From the NCBI RefSeq assembly GCF_029227915.1, contig NC_079881.1:248001-312000 (forward strand): DNA of 64,000 nt, given 5' to 3'. The notes below the pieces were generated by a model. The model was not told the DNA's origin. It made no database searches and saw only the letters and a list, made by a program, of their open reading frames with translations. Positions 1-9,864 of this stretch are shown one piece after another. The position numbers and the translations under genes were made by a program. This DNA is from Hydractinia symbiolongicarpus. Taxonomy: Eukaryota > Cnidaria > Hydrozoa > Anthoathecata > Hydractiniidae. Each line of letters starts with the position of its first letter. Within the stretch, counting starts at the first letter, position 1.

Positions 1-10
1 TAATCAGCGT

Positions 11-213
11 CTCATCAAAAATGAAAACATTTTTGTAAACAACAAGTCTCATGCGTTTTAGTGGTGAAAAAATAATTTAAAAAATCGTTCGGGAAATGAG
101 CTTACTCCCAGGGTACTTTCTTTGTATACTTTTGGCTATACGGTCCGAGTCCGGGGTTTACGGAAAATGGCGGGTTTTCGTTTGCCGGCGATTAAACTCC
201 TTTTATTCAGCGT
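11..213 (+). repeat. Reference monomer (class A-like, 203 bp)
   Basis: First complete monomer, used as the reference phase; the phase itself is arbitrary. It has three parts. The first is an A/T-rich segment (11-90) with A5 at 17-21, A4 at 24-27, T5 at 30-34, A6 at 67-72 and A6 at 79-84. The second is a middle segment with GGGTACTTTC and GTATAC (124-129). The third is a CpG-rich segment (about 140-196) with GGCGGG and the GCCGGC palindrome (184-189). By hand count it has 79 G+C of 203 (39%) and 12 CpG. The class A signature is GAGTCCGGGG followed by GG before CGGGTTTTCG, and a tail of the TTTTATTCAGC type. This copy also carries the private variants GGCTATACGGTCC and GTAAACAAC. Confidence 0.9.
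14..86 (+). other. A-tract-rich segment of the monomer (example copy)
   Basis: A5 at 17-21, A4 at 24-27, T5 at 30-34, then A6 at 67-72 and A6 at 79-84. The two A6 tracts start 12 bases apart. Every monomer has this A/T block followed by a G/C- and CpG-rich half, so the array alternates between stiff A-tract DNA and G/C-rich DNA about every 203 bp. Known: A-tracts disfavour wrapping and can curve DNA. A nucleosome phasing role is inferred. Confidence 0.45.
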
Positions 214-332
214 CTCATCAAAAATGAAAACATTTTTGAAAACTACAAGTCTCATGCGTTTTAGTGGTGAAAAGATAATTTAAAAAATCGTTTTGGAAAT
301 GAGTTTACTCACAGGGTACTTTCTTTGTATAC

Positions 333-349
333 ATTCGACTACACGGGCC
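333..349 (+). other. CENP-B-box-like sequence in class B and D monomers (example copy)
   Basis: ATTCGACTACACGGGCC contains TTCG (334-337), A (341) and CGGG (344-347). The published mammalian CENP-B box core is nTTCGnnnnAnnCGGGn. This site has every fixed base, but only three bases instead of four between TTCG and A. It recurs in class B, class D and related monomers as ATTCGACTATACGGG or ATTCGACTGTACGGG (the latter has G at the A position) and is absent from class A and C, which read TTTTGAC or TTTTGAA. The one-base deficit probably prevents canonical binding, so no function is claimed. Confidence 0.3.
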
Positions 350-356
350 AAGCCCG
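344..356 (+). other. Short GC hairpin CGGGC-CAA-GCCCG (example copy)
   Basis: A perfect 5-bp GC arm with a 3-base loop, overlapping the CCCGGG palindrome at 353-358. It is present in class B and D monomers (CGGGCCAAGCCCGGG) and weakened in class A and C, where the sequence is CGGGCCGAGTCCGG. It may matter in single-stranded DNA or in transcripts. No function can be read from sequence. Confidence 0.4.
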
Positions 357-368
357 GGATTTACGGGA

Positions 369-396
369 AATCGCGGAATTTCGTTTGCCGGCGATT
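369..396 (+). other. Inverted repeat AATCGC ... GCGATT around the conserved GCCGGC (example copy)
   Basis: AATCGC (369-374) and GCGATT (391-396) are exact reverse complements separated by 16 bases that include GCCGGC's left part. The right arm lies in TTTGCCGGCGATTAAA, the best conserved part of the monomer. Class A copies (AATGGC) break one pair. AATTGC or GCGGTT variants leave wobble pairs in RNA. This could be a binding-site dyad or chance. Confidence 0.35.
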
Positions 397-1623
397 AAAC
401 CACTTTCACTAAGCATCTCATCAAAAATGAAAACATTTCTGAAAACTACAAGTCTCATGCGTTTTAGTTGTGAAAAAATAATTTAAAAAATCGTTCGGGA
501 ATTGAGTTTACTCCCTGGGTACCTTCTTTATATACTTTTGACTATACGGGCCGAATCCGGGATTTACGGGAAATCGCGGGTTTTCGTTTGCCGGCGATTA
601 AACTTCTTTTATTCAGCGTCTCATCAAAAATGAAAACATTTTTGAATATTACAAGTCTCATGCGTTTTAGTGGTGAAAAAATAATTTAAAAAATCGTTCG
701 GGAAATGATTTTACTCCCTGGGTACTTTCTTTGTGTACTTTTGACTATACGGGCCGAGTCCGGGATTTACGGGAAATCGCGGGTTTGCGTTTGCCACCGA
801 TTAAACCACTTTCACTAAGCGTCTCATCAAAAATGAAAACATTTCTAAAAACTACAAGTCTCATGCGTTTTAGTGGTGAAAAAACAATTTAAAAAATCGT
901 TCGGGAAATGAGTTTACTCCCTGGGTACTTTCTTTGTTTACTTTTGACTATACGGGCCGAGTCGGGGATTTACGGGAAGTCGCGGGTTTTCGTTTGCCGG
1001 CGATTAAACTTCTTTTAATCAGCGTCTCATCAAAAATGAAAACATTTTTGTAAACAACAAGTCTCATGCTTTTAATGGTGAAAAAATAATTTAAAAAATC
1101 GTTCGGGAAATGAGCTTACTCCCAGGGTACTTTCTTTGTATACTTTTGGCTATACGGGCCGAGTCCGGGGTTTACGGAAAATGGCGGGTTTTCGTTTGCC
1201 GGCGATTAAACTCCTTTTATTCAGCGTCTCATCAAAAATGAAAACATTTTTGAAAACTACAAGTCTCATGCGTTTTAGTGGTGAAAAGATAATTTAAAAA
1301 ATCGTTTTGGAAATGAGTTTACTCACAGGGTACTTTCTTTGTATACATTCGACTACACGGGCCAAGCCCGGGATTTACGGGAAATCGCGGAATTTCGTTT
1401 GCCGGCGATTAAACCACTTTCACTAAGCATCTCATCAAAAATGAAAACATTTCTGAAAACTACAAGTCTCATGCGTTTTAGTGGTGAAAAAACAATTTAA
1501 AAAATCGTTCGGGAAATGAGTTTACTCCCTGGGTACTTTCTTTGTTTACTTTTGACTATACGGGCCGAGTCGGGGATTTACGGGAAGTCGCGGGTTTTCG
1601 TTTGCCGGCGATTAAACTTCTTT

Positions 1624-3108
1624 TAATCAGCGTCTCATCAAAAATGAAAACATTTTTGTAAACAACAAGTCTCATGCGTTTTAGTGGTGAAAAAATAATT
1701 TAAAAAATCGTTCGGGAAATGAGCTTACTCCCAGGGTACTTTCTTTGTATACTTTTGGCTATACGGTCCGAGTCCGGGGTTTACGGAAAATGGCGGGTTT
1801 TCGTTTGCCGGCGATTAAACTCCTTTTATTCAGCGTCTCATCAAAAATGAAAACATTTTTGAAAACTACAAGTCTCATGCGTTTTAGTGGTGAAAAGATA
1901 ATTTAAAAAATCGTTTTGGAAATGAGTTTACTCACAGGGTACTTTCTTTGTATACATTCGACTACACGGGCCAAGCCCGGGATTTACGGGAAATCGCGGA
2001 ATTTCGTTTGCCGGCGATTAAACCACTTTCACTAAGCATCTCATCAAAAATGAAAACATTTCTGAAAACTACAAGTCTCATGCGTTTTAGTTGTGAAAAA
2101 ATAATTTAAAAAATCGTTCGGGAATTGAGTTTACTCCCTGGGTACCTTCTTTATATACTTTTGACTATACGGGCCGAATCCGGGATTTACGGGAAATCGC
2201 GGGTTTTCGTTTGCCGGCGATTAAACTTCTTTTATTCAGCGTCTCATCAAAAATGAAAACATTTTTGAATATTACAAGTCTCATGCGTTTTAGTGGTGAA
2301 AAAATAATTTAAAAAATCGTTCGGGAAATGATTTTACTCCCTGGGTACTTTCTTTGTGTACTTTTGACTATACGGGCCGAGTCCGGGATTTACGGGAAAT
2401 CGCGGGTTTGCGTTTGCCAGCGATTAAACCACTTTCACTAAGCGTCTCATCAAAAATGAAAACATTTCTAAAAACTACAAGTCTCATGCGTTTTAGTGGT
2501 GAAAAAACAATTTAAAAAATCGTTCGGGAAATGAGTTTACTCCCTGGGTACTTTCTTTGTTTACTTTTGACTATACGGGCCGAGTCGGGGATTTACGGGA
2601 AGTCGCGGGTTTTCGTTTGCCGGCGATTAAACTTCTTTTAATCAGCGTCTCATCAAAAATGAAAACATTTTTGTAAACAACAAGTCTCATGCTTTTAATG
2701 GTGAAAAAATAATTTAAAAAATCGTTCGGGAAATGAGCTTACTCCCAGGGTACTTTCTTTGTATACTTTTGGCTATACGGGCCGAGTCCGGGGTTTACGG
2801 AAAATGGCGGGTTTTCGTTTGCCGGCGATTAAACTCCTTTTATTCAGCGTCTCATCAAAAATGAAAACATTTTTGAAAACTACAAGTCTCATGCGTTTTA
2901 GTGGTGAAAAGATAATTTAAAAAATCGTTTTGGAAATGAGTTTACTCACAGGGTACTTTCTTTGTATACATTCGACTACACGGGCCAAGCCCGGGATTTA
3001 CGGGAAATCGCGGAATTTCGTTTGCCGGCGATTAAACCACTTTCACTAAGCATCTCATCAAAAATGAAAACATTTCTGAAAACTACAAGTCTCATGCGTT
3101 TTAGTGGT
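1624..3108 (+). repeat. Octamer unit, copy 2
   Basis: Second copy of the 1623-bp unit beginning at 1. It ends in a tetramer where copy 1 has a trimer, because it keeps a monomer with GGGTACCTTCTTTATATAC that copy 1 lacks at that point. This fits unequal exchange by whole monomers. Confidence 0.75.
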
Positions 3109-6100
3109 GAAAAAATAATTTAAAAAATCGTTCGGGAATTGAGTTTACTCCCTGGGTACCTTCTTTATATACTTTTGACTATACGGGCCGAATCCGGGAT
3201 TTACGGGAAATCGCGGGTTTTCGTTTGCCGGCGATTAAACTTCTTTTATTCAGCGTCTCATCAAAAATGAAAACATTTTTGAATATTACAAGTCTCATGC
3301 GTTTTAGTGGTGAAAAAATAATTTAAAAAATCGTTCGGGAAATGATTTTACTCCCTGGGTACTTTCTTTGTGTACTTTTGACTATACGGGCCGAGTCCGG
3401 GATTTACGGGAAATCGCGGGTTTTCGTTTGCGGGCGATTAAACTTCTTTTAATCAGCGTCTCATCAAAAATGAAAACATTTCTGTAAACAACAAGTCTCA
3501 TGCGTTTTAGTGGTGAAAAAATAATTTAAAAAATCGTTCGGGAAATGAGCTTACTCCCAGGGTACTTTCTTTGTATACTTTTGACTATACGGGCCGAGTC
3601 CGGAATTTACGGGAAATCGCAGGTTTTCGTTTGCCGGCGATTAAACTTCTTTTATTCAGCGTCTCATCAAAAATGAAAACATTTTTGTAAACTACAAGTC
3701 TCATGCGTTTTAGTGGTGAAAAGATAATTTAAAAAATCGTTTTGGAAATGAGTTTACTCACAGGGTACTTTCATTGTATACATTCGACTACACGGGCCAA
3801 GCCCGGGATTTACGGGAAATCGCGGAATTTCGTTTGCCGGCGATTAAACCACTTTCACTAAGCATCTCATCAAAAATGAAAACATTTCTGAAAACTACAA
3901 GTCTCATGCGTTTTAGTGGTGAAAAAATAATTTAAAAAATCGTTCGGGAAATGAGTTTACTCCCTGGGTACCTTCTTTTTATACTTTTGACTATACGGGC
4001 CGAATCCGGGATTTACGGGAAATCGCGGGTTTTCGTTTGCCGGCGAATAAACTTCTTTTATTCAGCGTCTCATCAAAAATGAAAACATTTTTGAATATTA
4101 CAAGTCTCATGCGTTTTAGTGGTGAAAAAATAATTTAAAAAATCGTTCTGGAAATGAGTTTACTCCCTGGGTACTTTCTTTGTGTACTTTTGACTATACG
4201 GGCCGAGTCCGGGATTTACGGGAAATCGTGGGTTTGCGTTTGCCAGCGATTAAACCACTTTCACTAAGCGTCTCATCAAAAATGAAAACATTTCTAAAAA
4301 CTACAAGTCTCATGCGTTTTAGTGGTGAAAAAACAATTTAAAAAATCGTTCGGGAAATGAGTTTACTCCCTGGGTACTTTCTTTGTTTACTTTTGACTAT
4401 ACGGGCCGAGTCGGGGATTTACGGGAAGTCGCGGGTTTTCGTTTGCGGGCGATTAAACTTCTTTTAATCAGCGTCTCATCAAAAATGAAAAAATTTTTGT
4501 AAACAACAAGTCTCATGCGTTTTAGTGGTGAAAAGATAATTTAAAAAATCGTTTTGGAAATGAGTTTACTCACAGGGTACTTTCTTTGTATACATTCGAC
4601 TACACGGGCCAAGCCCGGGATTTACGGGAAATCGCGGAATTTCGTTTGCCGGCGATTAAACCACTTTCACTAAGCATCTCATCAAAAATGAAAACATTTC
4701 TGAAAACTACAAGTCTCATGCGTTTTAGTGGTGAAAAAATAATTTAAAAAATCGTTCGGGAATTGAGTTTACTCCCTGGGTACCTTCTTTATATACTTTT
4801 GACTATACGGGCCGAATCCGGGATTTACGGGAAATCGCGGGTTTTCGTTTGCCGGCGATTAAACTTCTTTTATTCAGCGTCTCATCAAAAATGAAAACAT
4901 TTTTGAATATTACAAGTCTCATGCGTTTTAGTGGTAAAAAAATAATTTAAAAAATCGTTCGGGAAATGATTTTACTCCCTGGGTACTTTCTTTGTGTACT
5001 TTTGACTATACGGGCCGAGTCCGGGATTTACGGGAAATCGCGGGTTTGCGTTTGCCAGCGATTAAACCACTTTCACTAAGCGTCTCATCAAAAATGAAAA
5101 CATTTCTAAAAACTACAAGTCTCATGCGTTTTAGTGGTGAAAAAACAATTTAAAAAATCGTTCGGGAAATGAGTTTACTCCCTGGGTACTTTCTTTGTTT
5201 ACTTTTGACTATACGGGCCGAGTCGGGGATTTACGGGAAGTCGCGGGTTTTCGTTTGCGGGCGATTAAACTTCTTTTAATCAGCGTCTCATCAAAAATGA
5301 AAACATTTTTGTAAACAACAAGTCTCATGCGTTTTAGTGGTGAAAAAATAATTTAAAAAATCGTTCGGGAAATGAGCTTACTCCCAGGGTACTTTCTTTG
5401 TATAATTTTGACTATACGGGCCGAGTCCGGTATTTACGGGAAATCGCAGGTTTTCGTTTGCCGGCGATTAAACTTCTTTTATTCAGCGTCTCATCAAAAA
5501 TGAAAACATTTTTGTAAACTACAAGTCTCATGCGTTTTAGTGGTGAAAAGATAATTTAAAAAATCGTTTTGGAAATGAGTTTACTCACAGGGTACTTTCA
5601 TTGTATACATTCGACTACACGGGCCAAGCCCGGGATTTACGGGAAATCGCGGAATTTCGTTTGCCGGCGATTAAACCACTTTCACTAAGCATCTCATCAA
5701 AAATGAAAACATTTCTGAAAACTACAAGTCTCATGCGTTTTAGTGGTGAAAAAATAATTTAAAAAATCGTTCGGGAAATGAGTTTACTCCCTGGGTACCT
5801 TCTTTTTATACTTTTGACTATACGGGCCGAATCCGGGATTTACGGGAAATCGCGGGTTTTCGTTTGCCGGCGAATAAACTTCTTTTATTCAGCGTCTCAT
5901 CAAAAATGAAAACATTTTTGAATATTACAAGTCTCATGCGTTTTAGTGGTGAAAAAATAATTTAAAAAATCGTTCGGGAAATGAGTTTACTCCCTGGGTA
6001 CTTTCTTTGTGTACTTTTGACTATACGGGCCGAGTCCGGGATTTACGGGAAATCGTGGGTTTGCGTTTGCCAGCGATTAAACCACTTTCAATAAGCGTCT

Positions 6101-9100
6101 CATCAAAAATGAAAACATTTCTAAAAACTACAAGTCTCATGCGTTTTAGTGGTGAAAAAACAATTTAAAAAATCGTTCGGGAAATGAGTTTACTCCCTGG
6201 GCACTTTCTTTGTTTACTTTTGACTATACGGGCCGAGTCGGGGATTTACGGGAAGTCGCGGGTTTTCGTTTGCCGGCGATTAAACTTCTTTTAATCAGCG
6301 TCTCATCAAAAATGAAAACATTTTTGTAAACAACAAGTCTCATGCGTTTTAGTGGTGAAAAAATAATTTAAAAAATCGTTCGGGAAATGAGCTTACTCCC
6401 AGGGTACTTTCTTTGTATAATTTTGACTATACGGGCCGAGTCCGGTATTTACGGGAAATCGCAGGTTTTCGTTTGCCGGCGATTAAACTTCTTTTATTCA
6501 GCGTCTCATCAAAAATGAAAACATTTTTGTAAACTACAAGTCTCATGCGTTTTAGTGGTGAAAAGATAATTTAAAAAATCGTTTTGGAAATGAGTTTACT
6601 CACAGGGTACTTTCATTGTATACATTCGACTACACGGGCCAAGCCCGGGATTTACGGGAAATCGCGGAATTTCGTTTGCCGGCGATTAAACCACTTTCAC
6701 TAAGCATCTCATCAAAAATGAAAACATTTCTGAAAACTACAAGTCTCATGCGTTTTAGTGGTGAAAAAATAATTTAAAAAATCGTTCGGGAAATGAGTTT
6801 ACTCCCTGGGTACCTTCTTTTTATACTTTTGACTATACGGGCCGAATCCGGGATTTACGGGAAATCGCGGGTTTTTGTTTGCCGGCGAATAAACTTCTTT
6901 TATTCAGCGTCTCATCAAAAATGAAAACATTTTTGAATATTACAAGTCTCATGCGTTTTAGTGGTGAAAAAATAATTTAAAAAATCGTTCGGGAAATGAG
7001 TTTACTCCCTGGGTACTTTCTTTGTGTACTTTTGACTATACGGGCCGAGTCCGGGATTTACGGGAAATCGTGGGTTTGCGTTTGCCAGCGATTAAACCAC
7101 TTTCAATAAGCGTCTCATCAAAAATGAAAACATTTCTAAAAACTACAAGTCTCATGCGTTTTAGTGGTGAAAAAACAATTTAAAAAATCGTTCGGGAAAT
7201 GAGTTTACTCCCTGGGCACTTTCTTTGTTTACTTTTGACTATACGGGCCGAGTCGGGGATTTACGGGAAGTCGCGGGTTTTCGTTTGCCGGCGATTAAAC
7301 TTCTTTTAATCAGCGTCTCATCAAAAATGAAAACATTTTTGTAAACAACAAGTCTCATGCGTTTTAGTGGTGAAAAAATAATTTAAAAAATCGTTCGGGA
7401 AATGAGCTTACTCCCAGGGTACTTTCTTTGTATACTTTTGGCTATACGGGCCGAGTCCGGGGTTTACGGAAAATGGCGGGTTTTCGTTTGCCGGCGATTA
7501 AACTCCTTTTATTCAGCGTCTCATCAAAAATGAAAACATTTTTGAAAACTACAAGTCTCATGCGTTTTAGTGGTGAAAAGATAATTTAAAAAATCGTTTT
7601 GGAAATGACTTTACTCCCTGGGTACTTTCTTTGTGTACTTTTGACTATACGGGCCGAGTCCGGGATTTACGGGAAATCGCGGGTTTGCGTTTGCCAGCGA
7701 TTAAACCACTTTCACTAAGCGTCTCATCAAAAATGAAAACATTTCTAAAAACTACAAGTCTCATGCGTTTTAGTGGTGAAAAAATAATTTAAAAAATCGT
7801 TCGGGAAATGAGTTTACTCCCTGGGTACTTTCTTTGTTTACTTTTGACTATACGGGCCGAGTCGGGGATTTACGGGAAGTCGCGGGTTTTCGTTTGCCGG
7901 CGATTAAACTTCTTTTATTCAGCGTCTCATCAAAAATGAAAACATTTTTGTAAACAACAAGTCTCATGCGTTTTAGTGGTGAAAAAATAATTTAAAAAAT
8001 CGTTCGGGAAATGAGCTTACTCCCAGGGTACTTTCTTTGTATACTTTTGACTATACGGGCCGAGTCTGGTATTTACGGGAAATCGCAGGTTTTCGTTTGC
8101 CGGCGATTAAACTTCTTTCATTCAGCGTCTCATCAAAAATGAAAACATTTTTGTAAACTACAAGTCTCATGCGTTTTAGTGGTGAAAAAATAATTTAAAA
8201 AATTGTTTGGGAAATGACTTTACTCCCTGGGTACTTTCGTTGTATACTTTTGACTATACGGGCCGAGTCCGGGGTTTACGGGAAATGGCGGGTTTTCGTT
8301 TGCCGGCGATTAAACTTCTTTTATTCAGCGTCTCATCAAAAATGAAAACATTTTTGTAAACTACAAGTCTCTGCGTTTTAGTGGTGAAAAGATAATTTAA
8401 AAAATCGTTTTGGAAATGAGTTTACTCACAGGGTACTTTCTTTGTATACATTCGACTATAAAGGCCAAGCCCGGGATTTACGGGAAATCGCGGGTTTTCT
8501 TTTGCCGGCGATTAAACCACTTTCACTAGGCGTCTCATCAAAAATGAAAACATTTCTGAAAACTACAAGTCTCATGCGTTTTAGTGGTGAAAAAATAATT
8601 TAAAAAATCGTTCAGGAAATGAGTTTACTCCCTGGGTACCTTCTTTGTATAATTTTGACTATGCGGGCCGAATCCGGGATTTACGGGAAATCGCAGGTTT
8701 TCGTTTGCCGGCGATTAAACTTCTTTTATTCAGCGTCTCATCAAAAATGAAATCATTTTAGAAAACTACAAGTCTCATGGGCTTTAGTGGTGAAATAATA
8801 ATTTAAAAAATCGTTCGGGAAATGAGTTTACTCCCTGGGTACTTTCTTTGTATACTTTTGACTATACGGGCCGAGTCCGGGGTTTACGGGAAATGGCGGT
8901 TTTTCGTTTGCCGGCGATTAAACTTCTTTTATTCAGCGTCTCATCAAAAATGAAAACATTTTTGAAAACTACAAGTCTCATGCGTTTTAGTGGTGAAAAG
9001 ATAATTTAAAAAATCGTTGTGGAAATGAGTTTACTCACAGGGTACTTTCTTTGTATACATTCGACTATACGGGCCAAGCCCGGGATTTACGGGAAATCGC

Positions 9101-9864
9101 GGAATTTCGTTTGCCGGCGATTAAACCACTTTCACTAAGCGTCTCATCAAAAATGAAAACATTTCTGAAAACTACAAGTCTCATGCGTTTTAGTGGTGAA
9201 AAAATAATTTAAAAAATCGTTCGGGAAATAAGTTTACTCCCTGGGTACCTTCTTTTTATACTTTTGACTATACGGGCCGAATCCGGGATTTACGGGAAAT
9301 CGCGGGTTTTCGTTTGCCGGCGATTAAAGTTCTTTTATTCAGCGTCTCATCAAAAATGAAAACATTTTTAAAAACTACAAGTCTCATGGGTTTTTAGTGG
9401 TGAAATAATAATTTAAAAAATCGTTCGGGAAATGAGTTTACTCCCTGGGTACTTTCTTTGTATACTTTTGAATATACGGGCCAAGCCCGGGATGTACGGG
9501 AAATCGCGGGTTCCGTTTGCCGGCGATTAAACCACTTTCATTAAGGGTCTAATCAAAAATGAAAACATTTCTGCAAACTACAAGTCTCATGCGTTTTAGT
9601 GGTGAAAAAATAATTTAAAAAATCGTTCAGGAAATGAGTTTACTCCCTGGCTACCTTCTTTGTATAATTTTGACTATGCGGGCCGAATCTGGGATTTACG
9701 GGAAATCGCAGGTTTTCGTTTGCCGGCGATTAAACTTCTTTCATTCAGCGTCTCATCAAAAATGAAATCATTTTAGAAAACTACAAGTCTCATGGGCTTT
9801 AGTGGTGAAATAATAATTTAAAAAATCGTTCGGGAAATGAGTTTACTCCCTGGGTACTTTCTTT

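Larger units (their letters stand above)
214..416 (+). repeat. Representative class B monomer (203 bp)
   Basis: Class B differs from class A by a linked set of changes. It has ATTCGAC instead of TTTTGAC after GTATAC, CCAAGCCCGGGATTT instead of CCGAGTCCGGGGTTT, AAATCGCGGAATTTCG instead of AAATGGCGGGTTTTCG, and a tail CACTTTCACTAAGC instead of TTCTTTTATTCAGC. These variants travel together in dozens of copies across the window, so this is an established subtype and not scattered mutation. The class carries the CCCGGG palindrome, the short GC hairpin and the near-CENP-B-box sequence listed separately. Confidence 0.85.
1..1623 (+). repeat. Octamer unit (5+3 monomers, 1623 bp), copy 1
   Basis: This block matches the one starting at 1624 with an offset of 1623 bp. 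Shared private variants include CTATACGGTCCGAG in the first monomer, TTTTAGTTGTG near 465 and 2090, and the one-base deletion CATGCTTTTAATGG near 1067 and 2690. One difference is TTTGCCACCG near 793 against TTTGCCAGCG near 2417. The two copies separate in the last trimer, near 1485 and 3108. Confidence 0.8.
1..8100 (+). repeat. Region 1: pentamer higher-order repeat (1015 bp) with 3- and 4-mer variants
   Basis: The private tail TTTTAATCAGCGTC marks unit starts at about 1, 1016, 1624, 2639, 3450, 4465, 5277, 6292 and 7307. The spacings are 1015, 608, 1015, 811, 1015, 812, 1015 and 1015 bp, that is 5, 3, 5, 4, 5, 4, 5 and 5 monomers. The linked variant TTTGTAAACAACAAG is also confined to this region (last copy near 7950). 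Units 5277-6291 and 6292-7306 are almost the same base for base. From 7307 the order breaks down and grades into the next subfamily. There is no coding or non-satellite content. Confidence 0.85.
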
